From Burkholderiaceae bacterium (GTDB taxonomy: Bacteria > Pseudomonadota > Gammaproteobacteria > Burkholderiales > Burkholderiaceae): a DNA stretch of 7,848 nt. The notes beneath the pieces are model-generated. The model was not told where the DNA came from. It was given only the letters and a program-made list of their open reading frames with translations, and did no database searches. Where the stretch lies: NCBI GenBank assembly GCA_030151165.1, contig JASLEM010000199.1, positions 1 to 7,848 on the forward strand, read 5' to 3'. This document shows, one piece after another, positions 1-6,318 of this stretch. Numbering within the stretch: position 1 is the stretch's first letter; each line of letters begins with the position of its first letter. The position numbers and the translations under genes were made by a program.

Positions 1-302
1 TTGGTCTTTGTCGACGCTTCGCGTCGGGTGGCTTTCTTCGAGCGGGGTGGCGGCGACAGGGCGGGCAGGGGCTCGGCTCGCAGGCGAGCGCGCAGCTCGC
101 GGGCATCCTCGGCACGTGTCCAAGGCGTCGAGCGCGGCCCGGTCGTGGCGGGGGGTGAGAACTTGAACGAACGCCCGCGGAATCCGGCCGTCCAGGCCGG
201 ATTCAGACGCACGCCGAGCCGGCGAGCCGAGCCCCTGCCCGCCCTGTCGCCGCCACCCCGCTCGAAGAAAGCCACCCGACGCGAAGCGTCGACAAAGACC
301 AA
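1..302. repeat. Long perfect inverted repeat element (81-bp arms), MITE-like
   Basis: Bases 1-81 are the exact reverse complement of bases 222-302, with no mismatch over 81 bp. After one mismatch (82/221) three more bases pair (83-85 with 218-220). The spacer of about 130 bp shows no convincing coding content. Each arm carries a small hairpin near its outer end (stem CGACGC/GCGTCG at 12-26 and 277-291), and the spacer holds another perfect one at 180-204. Transcribed RNA would fold into one very long hairpin. Arms this long without a transposase suggest a non-autonomous miniature transposable element or another dispersed palindromic repeat; this is inference. No target-site duplication can be seen because the left arm begins at the window edge, so the arms could also be longer. 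The right arm ends 10 bp before kynB. Confidence 0.9.
180..204. repeat. Perfect 10-bp hairpin inside the inverted-repeat element
   Basis: GAATCCGGCC (180-189) and GGCCGGATTC (195-204) are exact reverse complements separated by the 5-base loop GTCCA. The hairpin lies in the spacer between the two long arms. No T-run follows on either strand, so it is not a typical intrinsic terminator. It may be an internal structural part of the element. Confidence 0.7.
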
Positions 303-312
303 TAATCTCGCC

Positions 313-951
313 ATGCAGACACTCTGGGACATCTCCCCACCCATCAACGCAACGTCCCCGGTTTTCCCCGGCGACACCCCCTACAGCCAGCAATGGGGTG
401 CCACCATCGGCCCCGGCTGCCCGGTCAACGTCAGCGCCATCACGCTCTCGCCGCACACCGGCGCCCACGCCGACGCCCCGCTGCACTACGAGAATGGCGC
501 CGCCGCGATCGGGCACGTCGCGCTCGAGCCGTTCATCGGCCCGTGCCGCGTGATCCACGCGATCGGCGTGGGCCCGCTGGTCGAGATGGCGCACCTCGCG
601 CACGCGCTGCACGGGCCGCTGCCCGCGCGCATCCTCGTGCGCACCTACGCCAAGGCGCCGCTCGATGCGTTCGACGACGACTGCGCCGCCTTCGCGCCGG
701 CGACCGTCGAGGCGCTGGCCGACCTCGGCGTCACGCTCGTCGGCATCGACACCGCCAGCGTCGACCCCGCCTCGAGCAAGACGCTCGACAGCCACCAGGT
801 GCTGCGCCGCCGCGACCTGCGCGTGCTCGAGAACCTCGTGCTCGACGACGTCCCCGAAGGCGACTACGAGCTGATCGCCCTGCCGCTGAAGCTCACCACC
901 GCCGACGCCAGCCCCGTGCGTGCCGTCCTGCGCGCGACAAAAGCACCGTAA
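313..951 (+). CDS. kynB: Kynurenine formamidase (arylformamidase, KynB)
   Basis: This 212-aa protein hydrolyses N-formyl-L-kynurenine to L-kynurenine and formate, the second step of tryptophan catabolism by the kynurenine pathway (EC 3.5.1.9). It is of the bacterial metal-dependent cyclase-like family, acts in the cytoplasm and has the usual family length. The N-terminal LWDISPPI is typical. The metal-site motif HTGAHADAP supplies H48, H52 and D54, with H58 as the likely catalytic histidine, and H161 and E173 are the expected distal ligands. The C-terminus carries the family signature LPLKLTTADASPVRAVL. The start at 313 is set by family homology, because the open frame upstream runs through the non-coding inverted repeat. 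No Shine-Dalgarno sequence is evident in the 10 bases left between repeat and ATG. The usual partners kynA and kynU are not seen downstream; anything upstream is outside the window. Confidence 0.95.
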   Translation: MQTLWDISPPINATSPVFPGDTPYSQQWGATIGPGCPVNVSAITLSPHTGAHADAPLHYENGAAAIGHVALEPFIGPCRVIHAIGVGPLVEMAHLAHALHGPLPARILVRTYAKAPLDAFDDDCAAFAPATVEALADLGVTLVGIDTASVDPASSKTLDSHQVLRRRDLRVLENLVLDDVPEGDYELIALPLKLTTADASPVRAVLRATKAP

Positions 952-1001
952 ATCAGCCATTCCGCGCAGGTGGACGCCCGCAATCCCCGGTGCGAATTGC
1001 C

Positions 1002-1007
1002 TAGAAT
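1002..1007 (+). promoter_or_regulatory. Possible sigma-70 -10 box upstream of the aminopeptidase gene
   Basis: TAGAAT matches the -10 consensus TATAAT at five of six positions, in the 125-bp gap between kynB and the peptidase gene. It would place the transcription start about 60 bases before the ATG at 1077. No good -35 hexamer is found 16-18 bases upstream, so the call rests on the -10 alone. No terminator hairpin was seen after kynB, so readthrough from kynB is also possible. Confidence 0.4.
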
Positions 1008-1076
1008 CGATCGCATTCACGAGACACCGGCCGCGCGCTCCGCCTTCGCCGCGCCACCCCCAGCGAAAGAGATCCG

Positions 1077-2894
1077 ATGGACACCCGCACTTCCCCCGCC
1101 CGCGCCCGTATCGCCCGCCTGCGCGAGGTGATGCACGAGCGCGGCATCGACGCCGTGCTGGTGCCGTCGAGCGACCCCCACCTGTCCGAATACCTGCCGG
1201 GCCGCTGGCAGGGCCGCGAGCACTTCTCCGGCTTCACCGGCTCGATGGGCACGCTCGCCGTCAAGGCCGACAAGGCCGCGCTGTTCGCCGACAGCCGCTA
1301 CTGGACGCAGGCCGAGGCCGAGCTGCGCGGCAGCGGCATCGACCTCGTGAAGATCCCGACCGGCACCGCCGCCCACCACATCGACTGGCTCGCCCGCGAA
1401 GTGCCGCGCGGCGGCGTGGTCGCGGTCGACGGCGACGTGCTGGGCCTCGCCGCCTCGCAGGCGCTGCGCCACGCGCTGACCGCCGCCGGCGTGACGCTGC
1501 ACACCGATGCCGACGTGCTCGCCGACGCCTGGGACGACCGCGCCGAACTGCCGCGGGCGCGCGTCTACGAACACGTCGCGCCGCACGCCCCGCTGCCGCG
1601 CGCCGACAAGCTCGCGCACCTGCGCGCCGCGATGAAGGCCGTCGGCGCCACGCACCACTTCGTCTCGACCGTCGACGACATCGCCTGGATCACCAACCTG
1701 CGCGGCGCCGACGTCGACTACAACCCTGTCTTCCTGGCCCACCTGCTGGTCGCCGCCGACGACACGACGCTGTTCGTCGGCGCCGACAAGATCGACGCCG
1801 ACCTGAAGGCCCGCCTCGCCGCCGACGGCGTGAGCGTCGCCGACTACGCCACCGCCGGCGCCGCGCTCGCCGCGCTGCCGAAGGACGCCGTGCTGCTGGT
1901 CGACCCGCGCCGCATCACGCTCGGCTTCCGCGAGCAGGTCGCCGCCGGCGTGCGCGTGATCGAGGCCATCAACCCGAGCACGCTCGCCAAGAGCCGCAAG
2001 ACGGCCGCCGAGATCGCCTTCGTGCGCGAGGCGATGGCCCAGGACGGCGCCGCCATGTGCGCGTTCTACGCCTGGTTCGACAAGGCCACCGCGCCCGACC
2101 GCCCGTACGGTCCGGTCACCGAGCTCACCATCGACGAGAAGCTGTCGGGCGAGCGCCGCACGCGGCCCGGCTTCGTCGGCCTGAGCTTTCCCGTCATCGC
2201 CGGCTGGAACGCCAACGGCGCGATGCCGCACTACCGCGCGAGCCCCGCGTCGTTCGCCGTCATCGAGGGCGACGGCCTGCTGCTGATCGACTCCGGCGCG
2301 CAGTACCTCGGCGGCACGACCGACATCACGCGCGTCTGGCCGGTCGGCACGATCACCGCCGAGCACCGCCGCGACTACACGCGCGTGCTCCAGGGCACGC
2401 TCGCGCTGAGCCAAGCCCGCTTCCCGCGCGGCACGCTGTCGCCGATGCTGGACGCCCTCGCCCGCGCGCCCTTGTGGGCCGCGAAGCTGGACTACGGCCA
2501 CGGCACCGGCCACGGCGTCGGCTATTTCCTGAACGTGCACGAAGGCCCGCAAAGCATCAGCAAGGCCATGACCGAGCCGCACATGGCGATGGAGCCCGGC
2601 ATGATCACCTCGATCGAGCCCGGCCTCTACCGCCCCGGCCAGTGGGGCATCCGCATCGAGAACCTCGTGGCCAACACGTCGATCGGCGCGAACGAGTTCG
2701 GCGATTTCCTCGAGTTCGAGACGCTCACGCTGTGCCCGATCGACACGCGCTGCATCGAGCCGGGCATGCTGAGCCGCACCGACGTGGACTGGCTCAACGC
2801 GTACCACGCCGTGGTGCGCGAGCGCCTGCTGCCGCTGGTCGAGGGTGCGGCGAAGGACTGGCTGCTGCTGCGCACCGAGCCGTTCGCCGGCTGA
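1077..2894 (+). CDS. Xaa-Pro aminopeptidase (aminopeptidase P, M24B family, long form)
   Basis: This 605-aa metalloenzyme removes the N-terminal residue from peptides with proline at position 2, probably in the cytoplasm since no signal peptide is seen. The length and three-domain layout match the long eukaryotic-type XPNPEP1 form rather than E. coli PepP (about 440 aa): two creatinase-like N-terminal domains (roughly 10-140 and 165-305), a pita-bread catalytic domain (about 315-540) and a C-terminal M24 extension (about 545-605). All five dinuclear metal ligands are present: D405 in DSGAQY, D416 in GGTTDITR, H479 in GHGTGHGVG, E514 in SIEPGLY and E528 in RIENL. H488 in NVHEGP is the expected proton shuttle. 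The start at 1077 has a weak purine-rich site (AAAGAGA, 1066-1072). Its TGA overlaps the next ATG by one base. The symbol pepP is often used, but is left blank because it properly denotes the short form. Confidence 0.95.
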   Translation: MDTRTSPARARIARLREVMHERGIDAVLVPSSDPHLSEYLPGRWQGREHFSGFTGSMGTLAVKADKAALFADSRYWTQAEAELRGSGIDLVKIPTGTAAHHIDWLAREVPRGGVVAVDGDVLGLAASQALRHALTAAGVTLHTDADVLADAWDDRAELPRARVYEHVAPHAPLPRADKLAHLRAAMKAVGATHHFVSTVDDIAWITNLRGADVDYNPVFLAHLLVAADDTTLFVGADKIDADLKARLAADGVSVADYATAGAALAALPKDAVLLVDPRRITLGFREQVAAGVRVIEAINPSTLAKSRKTAAEIAFVREAMAQDGAAMCAFYAWFDKATAPDRPYGPVTELTIDEKLSGERRTRPGFVGLSFPVIAGWNANGAMPHYRASPASFAVIEGDGLLLIDSGAQYLGGTTDITRVWPVGTITAEHRRDYTRVLQGTLALSQARFPRGTLSPMLDALARAPLWAAKLDYGHGTGHGVGYFLNVHEGPQSISKAMTEPHMAMEPGMITSIEPGLYRPGQWGIRIENLVANTSIGANEFGDFLEFETLTLCPIDTRCIEPGMLSRTDVDWLNAYHAVVRERLLPLVEGAAKDWLLLRTEPFAG

Positions 2895-3445
2895 TGCGCC
2901 GCCTCCGCGGTCTCGCGCCCGCCCGCGCCCGAACCATCGTGTCCGTCGCCCTCGCGGGCGGACGGGCCGCGAGCGCCGGTGCCCTGCTCGCGCTCGGCGC
3001 GGGCTGCATGTTCTTCAACTCGAACAAGGTGAGCGCGCCGGCGCCCACGGCGTCCGTCCCTTCGGCGCCGCTGCCGGCCTACGGCCCGGTGGAGTTGCCA
3101 CCGGTGACCCCTGCCGCCGCCCCGGCGCCCGCCCCACGGCCTGCAGCCTCGGCGAACGACGCGCGACGGGGTGCCCCGTATTCGGCGAAGTACAGCGCGC
3201 GCGTCGCGCAGGCCGTGCGCTCGAACGTCATCTACCGCGTCACCGCGCGCGTGACGCAGCCGTGCGAGGTCGACGTCAGCATCGCGCCGGACGGCCGGAT
3301 CATCGGCTTCAGCGTGACGCGCTCGAGCGGCTCGCACGACTGGGACGAAGCCGTGAAGCGCGCGCTGCTGCGCACGCACACGCTGCCGCTCGACACCGAC
3401 GGCCGCATTCCCGAGCAGATGGTGCTGAGCCTCAAGCCGAAGTGA
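2894..3445 (+). CDS. Short TolA/TonB C-terminal-domain envelope protein, possible lipoprotein
   Basis: This 183-aa protein starts on the last base of the upstream stop codon (TGATG), suggesting translational coupling. It has a basic N-terminus, a hydrophobic stretch (about 15-37) with Cys38 in LGAGC, a Pro/Ala-rich linker (about 47-93) and a C-terminal domain (about 95-183) like the TolA C-terminal domain: YSAKYSARVAQAVRSN, APDGRIIGFSVTRSSGSHDW, RALLRTHTLP, DGRIPEQMVLSLKPK. In full TolA this domain lies in the periplasm and contacts Pal, TolB and colicin or phage proteins. Here the long helical stalk of TolA is missing. LGAGC is a poor lipobox because glycine holds the -3 position, so a membrane-anchored or cleaved protein is equally possible. 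An in-frame GTG at 2939 (residue 16) is an alternative start giving a more usual signal peptide. No tolQ, tolR, tolB or pal is nearby, so this is not the housekeeping tol locus. The exact role is unknown. Confidence 0.8.
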   Translation: MRRLRGLAPARARTIVSVALAGGRAASAGALLALGAGCMFFNSNKVSAPAPTASVPSAPLPAYGPVELPPVTPAAAPAPAPRPAASANDARRGAPYSAKYSARVAQAVRSNVIYRVTARVTQPCEVDVSIAPDGRIIGFSVTRSSGSHDWDEAVKRALLRTHTLPLDTDGRIPEQMVLSLKPK

Positions 3446-3543
3446 CGCTGCCGGCGGCGGCGCGGACGGCTCGCGCTGCACGCCCGGGGCACCCACCTCC
3501 GGGTGTCTGACCGCGACGTCGACCGCGCCCGGCAACGCCCCCG

Positions 3544-3571
3544 CGACCTGCAACCTGCGACCTGCGACCTG
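3544..3571. repeat. Heptamer tandem repeat, CGACCTG x4 (one copy CAACCTG)
   Basis: Four consecutive 7-base units read CGACCTG, CAACCTG, CGACCTG, CGACCTG, and a fifth degenerate unit (CAACAGC, 3572-3578) follows. The repeat is intergenic, so it is not a peptide repeat. Such short arrays can vary in copy number by replication slippage; no function is evident. Confidence 0.75.
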
Positions 3572-3678
3572 CAACAGCATGGGTTCAGCAGGCAACTTCG
3601 GCTTCCCCGACCGCGTCATCGGCGACTCGGGCTGTGGCGCCCAGCCGAGCGCGAAGCCAAGGCGACACGCGCAACGAC

Positions 3679-3708
3679 AAAGGCCCGCGCCTCCCGGCCC
3701 GGGCCCTT
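3679..3708 (-). terminator. Probable intrinsic terminator of the chemoreceptor gene
   Basis: On the minus strand AAGGGCCCG (3708-3700) can pair with CGGGCCTTT (3687-3679) with a single mismatch and a 12-base loop. The 3' side ends in UUU, then GUCGUUG. It lies about 45 bp beyond the chemoreceptor stop. The short U-run makes it only moderately convincing; it could also stop plus-strand transcripts arriving from the TolA-domain gene. Confidence 0.5.
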
Positions 3709-3720
3709 CCTCGCTCGCCC

Positions 3721-3743
3721 GCCCGCGCGCGTCACGCGCGGGC
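3721..3743. repeat. GC-rich palindromic hairpin after the chemoreceptor stop codon
   Basis: GCCCGCGCG (3721-3729) and CGCGCGGGC (3735-3743) form a perfect 9-bp stem with a 5-base loop, 11 bp beyond the chemoreceptor stop. Twenty bases of it (3724-3743) recur in the hairpin at 6366-6396 after another stop codon. It may help transcription termination or transcript stability, or be a small dispersed palindrome. Confidence 0.6.
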
Positions 3744-3754
3744 GCGGGCGCCGG

Positions 3755-5323
3755 TCACTCCAGACGGAACGTGTTGACCAAGGTGTTCAGGCCGGCGGCC
3801 TGCTCGCGCAGCGACTCGGCGGCGGCCGCGCTTTCCTCCACCAGCGCCGCGTTCTGCTGCGTCATCGTCTCGAGCTGCGTCACCGCGCCGCTGACCTGGC
3901 CGATGCCGCTCGACTGCTCGGCCGACGCCGCGCTGATCTCCGAGATGATGGCCGTCACGCGCTCGACGCTCGACTCGATCTCGCGCATGGTCGCGCCGGC
4001 GTCGGCGACCTGGCGCGCGCCCGTCTCGACGCGCTCGACCGACGCCCCGATCAGCGACTTGATCTCCTTGGCCGCACCCGCCGAACGCTGCGCCAGCGAG
4101 CGCACCTCCGACGCGACGACCGCGAAGCCGCGCCCCTGCTCGCCCGCCCGCGCCGCCTCGACCGCGGCGTTCAGCGCCAGGATGTTCGTCTGGAACGCGA
4201 TGCCGTCGATCACGCCGATGATGTCGGCGATCTTCTTCGAGCTGGCGTTGATGTCGTTCATCGTCGAGACGACCTCCGACACCGCCTGCCCGCCGCGGCG
4301 CGCGACGCTCGACGCCGACGCCGCGAGGCCGTTGGCCTGCACGGCGGCGTCCGCGCTCTGGCGCACGTTGCCGGTGAGCTGCGTCATCGCGCTCGCGGCG
4401 TGCTGCAGGTTGCCGGCGGTCTGCTCGGTGCGCTGGCTCAGGTCCTGGTTGCCGACCGCCACTTCCTTGCTGGCGTCGCCGATCGACTCCGCCGATTCGC
4501 GGATGTGGCCGACCAGCGCGCGCAGCTTCTGCTGCATGGCGTGCATCGCCTGCAGCAGCAGGCCCAGTTCGTCGTCGCGGTCGGAATGCACCTGCGCCGA
4601 CAGGTCGCCGTCGGCGACGCGGCGCGCGAAGTTCATCGCGCGGTCGATCGGCCCCTTGACGCTGCGGATCACGCGCCAGCCCACCAGCGCGCCGACGCCG
4701 GCCGAGGCCAGCGCGAACACCACCAGCAGCGTCATCATCAGCGCCTCGGCGTTCTTCGCGCCCGCCGCGGCACCCGCGTTGTCGACGCCGATCGACTTCT
4801 GCAGCGACAGCAGGCCCTCGCGCCACTTCGTCTCGTTCGGCAGCACCCGGTTGGTCAGCGCCAGCGCCGCCTCGACGTTGTTGCCGTCGGCGGCCTGGTT
4901 GGTCGCATCCTCGACGAGCGGGATCGTCGTCGCCGCGATCGCGGTCACGTCCTTGACGATGCGGCGTTCGTCGTCCGTCCCGCCCGCGCCGGCGACGAGC
5001 GCCTGCAGCGCCTTCTCGTCCGCCTGGTAGCGCGCCTTGGCGGCCTTGAACTTGTCGACTTCCGCGGTGATCGACTTCATCTCGGTCATCAGCGCGACGC
5101 TGCGCGCCTGGATGCCCATCTCGTCCATCGAGTTGCGAAGGCGGCCGACGGTGTCGGTGATCGCGTTGTTGACCTCGACGACGCGCGCGACCTTCGCCGC
5201 GATCGCCTGCGCCTGCCAGCCGCTGACGACCGAGCCGAGCAGTGACAGGGAGACCACGGCACCGAAGCCGAAGGCGAGGCGGCTGGCGACGGACAGCGTC
5301 TTGCGCGAAGGAGTGTTGGGCAT
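3755..5323 (-). CDS. Methyl-accepting chemotaxis protein, 4-helix-bundle sensor type
   Basis: This 522-aa inner-membrane chemoreceptor should sense a periplasmic ligand and control CheA/CheW at the cell pole. It has a short basic N-terminus, TM1 (about 15-34), a periplasmic region (about 38-190) of the length and helical character of the Tar/Tsr-like four-helix bundle, TM2 (about 194-216), a HAMP domain (about 217-270) and a methyl-accepting signalling domain to about residue 505. The kinase-contacting hairpin tip is textbook ([35 protein letters not shown], in part, residues 374-408). Gln/Glu pairs near 298-302 and 496-503 fit methylation helices. The C-terminus (NTFRLE) lacks the NWETF-type pentapeptide that tethers CheR and CheB in Tsr/Tar. 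The ATG at 5323 has a good site (AAGGA, nine bases upstream). The ligand cannot be told from sequence. The gene stands alone on its strand. Confidence 0.95.
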   Translation of the reverse strand: MPNTPSRKTLSVASRLAFGFGAVVSLSLLGSVVSGWQAQAIAAKVARVVEVNNAITDTVGRLRNSMDEMGIQARSVALMTEMKSITAEVDKFKAAKARYQADEKALQALVAGAGGTDDERRIVKDVTAIAATTIPLVEDATNQAADGNNVEAALALTNRVLPNETKWREGLLSLQKSIGVDNAGAAAGAKNAEALMMTLLVVFALASAGVGALVGWRVIRSVKGPIDRAMNFARRVADGDLSAQVHSDRDDELGLLLQAMHAMQQKLRALVGHIRESAESIGDASKEVAVGNQDLSQRTEQTAGNLQHAASAMTQLTGNVRQSADAAVQANGLAASASSVARRGGQAVSEVVSTMNDINASSKKIADIIGVIDGIAFQTNILALNAAVEAARAGEQGRGFAVVASEVRSLAQRSAGAAKEIKSLIGASVERVETGARQVADAGATMREIESSVERVTAIISEISAASAEQSSGIGQVSGAVTQLETMTQQNAALVEESAAAAESLREQAAGLNTLVNTFRLE

Positions 5324-5354
5324 ATCGAGAATTCCTTACAGGGGATTCCCGTAG

Positions 5355-5381
5355 CTATCGGCACAAAGTGGAGACAACTGA
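5355..5381 (-). promoter_or_regulatory. Sigma-28 (FliA)-like promoter for the chemoreceptor gene
   Basis: On the minus strand GCCGATAG (5362-5355) matches seven of eight bases of the sigma-28 -10 element GCCGATAA. An 11-base spacer precedes TCAGTTGT (5381-5374), a partial match to the -35 element TAAAGTTT. The predicted start near 5347 gives a leader of about 24 bases containing the AAGGA ribosome site (5337-5333). Chemoreceptor genes are commonly in the FliA regulon, which supports the call. The -35 half is weak. Confidence 0.6.
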
Positions 5382-5708
5382 AGAGCTATCGCGGCCTGCC
5401 GCAAGCCCCTCCCCCCAGTTCGAAGGCAGCGCGCGACATCCGTCACGAACCCGGCCGCCGGCGCGCCCGACCGCCGCTCCCGCGACGTCAGCGATGCATT
5501 CCCCGGGCGCTCGGCGCGCCACCCGGTTCCATCGGCAGCGAACGGCGGCGATCGAGGGCTCAAAAACGTCGAATCGCGAAAACGCGGGAATAGGTCACGA
5601 AAATGGGCCAAGGGTTATCGATATAAGCGGCCGATGCTGTCCCGCAGCAATGCAACAGCGCGTTACAGTTCATTCCAGGGATGGACAGCACGTTTCCACC
5701 CCTTTTGG
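5382..5708. other. Intergenic region between divergent chemoreceptor and PEP-CTERM genes
   Basis: This stretch lies upstream of both flanking genes and must hold the PEP-CTERM promoter. A TATAAG at 5622-5627 is a possible -10 box, but no -35 hexamer stands at a normal distance. A small hairpin (TGCTG/CAGCA, 5635-5649) lies shortly downstream of it and could be an operator. No sigma-54 site of the GG-N10-GC type was convincing. The open frames here have no recognisable product. Confidence 0.5.
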
Positions 5709-5732
5709 CTCCCCGAGTGACTTGGGGGGAGG
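5709..5732 (+). promoter_or_regulatory. Strong ribosome binding site embedded in a possible sequestering hairpin
   Basis: GGGGGGAGG (5724-5732) ends nine bases before the ATG at 5742 and is the strongest Shine-Dalgarno sequence in the window, which favours that start over the ATG at 5763. CTCCCC (5709-5714) can pair with GGGGAG (5726-5731), masking its core. Alternatively CCCCGAG (5711-5717) pairs with CTTGGGG (5721-5727) around a TGA loop with one G-U pair. The two folds compete. Translational control is inference. Confidence 0.55.
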
Positions 5733-5741
5733 ACGTCAACC

Positions 5742-6287
5742 ATGAAAAGAACGGGATCCATCATGAGCAAGAATTTCCTGCGCGCCACCATCGGCGCCAC
5801 CCTGCTGGCCGCGGCGACGCTGGCGGGCGCCACCACCGTCTCGACCACCATCGATTCCGTGGCGGATGCCTACGGCACCGACGGCAGCACCTTCGACAGC
5901 GCGCTGACGCTGAGCGCCGGTGACTTCTTCACCATCACCGCCTCGACCGGCGACCACCAGTGGAACAACTCGTTCGGCGACGACGGCTACTGGTCGGGCG
6001 CCGACGGTCACAGCAACCAGGCCCTGACGCTGGGCGGCCTGACCGCCTACGCCGGCACGCTGGTCGGTGAGATCGGCAACGGCCCGCTGTTCGTCGTCGG
6101 CAGCAACTACACGACCGGCTACACCGCGACCGGCGGCGAACTGAAGCTGTTCTACTTCGATTCGGACTCCTACAACAACGTCGGCTCCGTCACCGCCACC
6201 ATCAGCGCCGTGCCGGAACCCGCCACGTTCGCCCTGATGGGCCTGGGCCTCGGCCTGATCGGCCTGAGCCGCCGCCGCAAGATCTGA
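5742..6287 (+). CDS. PEP-CTERM exosortase substrate with a LecA/PA-IL-like lectin domain
   Basis: This 181-aa protein has a signal peptide (basic start, hydrophobic about 14-28, likely cleavage after LAGA at 30), a mature region of about 125 residues, and a C-terminal PEP-CTERM signal: VPEP (157-160), a hydrophobic helix (161-175) and RRRK (177-180). Exosortase recognises this signal and processes the protein during export to the surface or extracellular matrix. The mature region resembles the Pseudomonas aeruginosa galactophilic lectin LecA (PA-IL): LSAGDFFTITASTGDHQW, then GADGHSNQ (LecA GDREHPDQ), AGTLVGEIGNG (LecA GALVMKIGNS), and SDSYNNVGSVTATI (LecA GTYGNNSGSFSVNI). H90, Q93, D140 or D142, N145 and N146 would correspond to LecA sugar and calcium ligands; this alignment was made by eye from memory. 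There are no cysteines. The start at 5742 is chosen for its strong ribosome site; ATG 5763 would also leave a good signal peptide. No exosortase gene is in the window. Confidence 0.85.
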   Translation: MKRTGSIMSKNFLRATIGATLLAAATLAGATTVSTTIDSVADAYGTDGSTFDSALTLSAGDFFTITASTGDHQWNNSFGDDGYWSGADGHSNQALTLGGLTAYAGTLVGEIGNGPLFVVGSNYTTGYTATGGELKLFYFDSDSYNNVGSVTATISAVPEPATFALMGLGLGLIGLSRRRKI

Positions 6288-6318
6288 TCCCCGCGGCCTC
6301 GTGCCGCCGGATCTGCAC

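Larger units (their letters stand above)
3446..3754. other. Intergenic region between convergent genes
   Basis: This 309-bp stretch separates the plus-strand TolA-domain gene from the 3' end of the minus-strand chemoreceptor gene. It contains a short heptamer repeat (3544-3571), a terminator-like hairpin (3679-3708) and a GC palindrome (3721-3743). A further weak hairpin (CACCC/GGGTG, 3490-3505) follows the TolA-like gene but has no T-run. No small gene with a credible ribosome site was seen. Confidence 0.7.

Noticed and set aside
1..312. Open frame running into kynB, which could extend the protein N-terminally by 104 residues
   Set aside because: It lies wholly in the inverted repeat, is rich in Arg/Gly/Ala without fold features, and KynB proteins begin at the LWDISPPI segment found right after ATG 313.
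1017..2807. 596-codon minus-strand open frame antisense to the aminopeptidase
   Set aside because: Shadow frame caused by GC-rich codon use; the sense strand encodes a complete, recognisable M24 enzyme with all metal ligands.
920..2893. Long plus-strand frame ahead of and in phase with the TolA-domain gene
   Set aside because: It overlaps the aminopeptidase gene in another frame and is Arg-rich low-complexity sequence; a real start exists at 2894.
3490..3505. Hairpin CACCC/GGGTG as terminator of the TolA-domain gene
   Set aside because: Only five base pairs and no T-run follows.
3544..3578. Heptamer array as a CRISPR-like repeat
   Set aside because: Units are contiguous with no spacers and far too short.
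3503..5245. 580-codon and 483-codon plus-strand frames antisense to the chemoreceptor
   Set aside because: Their composition (Arg/Leu/Asp or Ala/Ser repeats) is typical of shadow frames; the minus strand encodes a full chemoreceptor.
5336..5611. 91-codon minus-strand frame in the divergent intergenic region
   Set aside because: No ribosome site, no recognisable motif, and it overlaps the sigma-28-like promoter of the chemoreceptor.
5630..5637. GCCGATGC on the plus strand as a second sigma-28 -10 element for the PEP-CTERM gene
   Set aside because: Only the GCCGAT half matches and no TAAA-like -35 stands at the right distance.
5324..5741. Sigma-54 promoter, as found for some PEP-CTERM genes under PrsK/PrsR
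   Set aside because: No TGGCAC-N5-TTGC-like sequence with correct GG and GC spacing was found.
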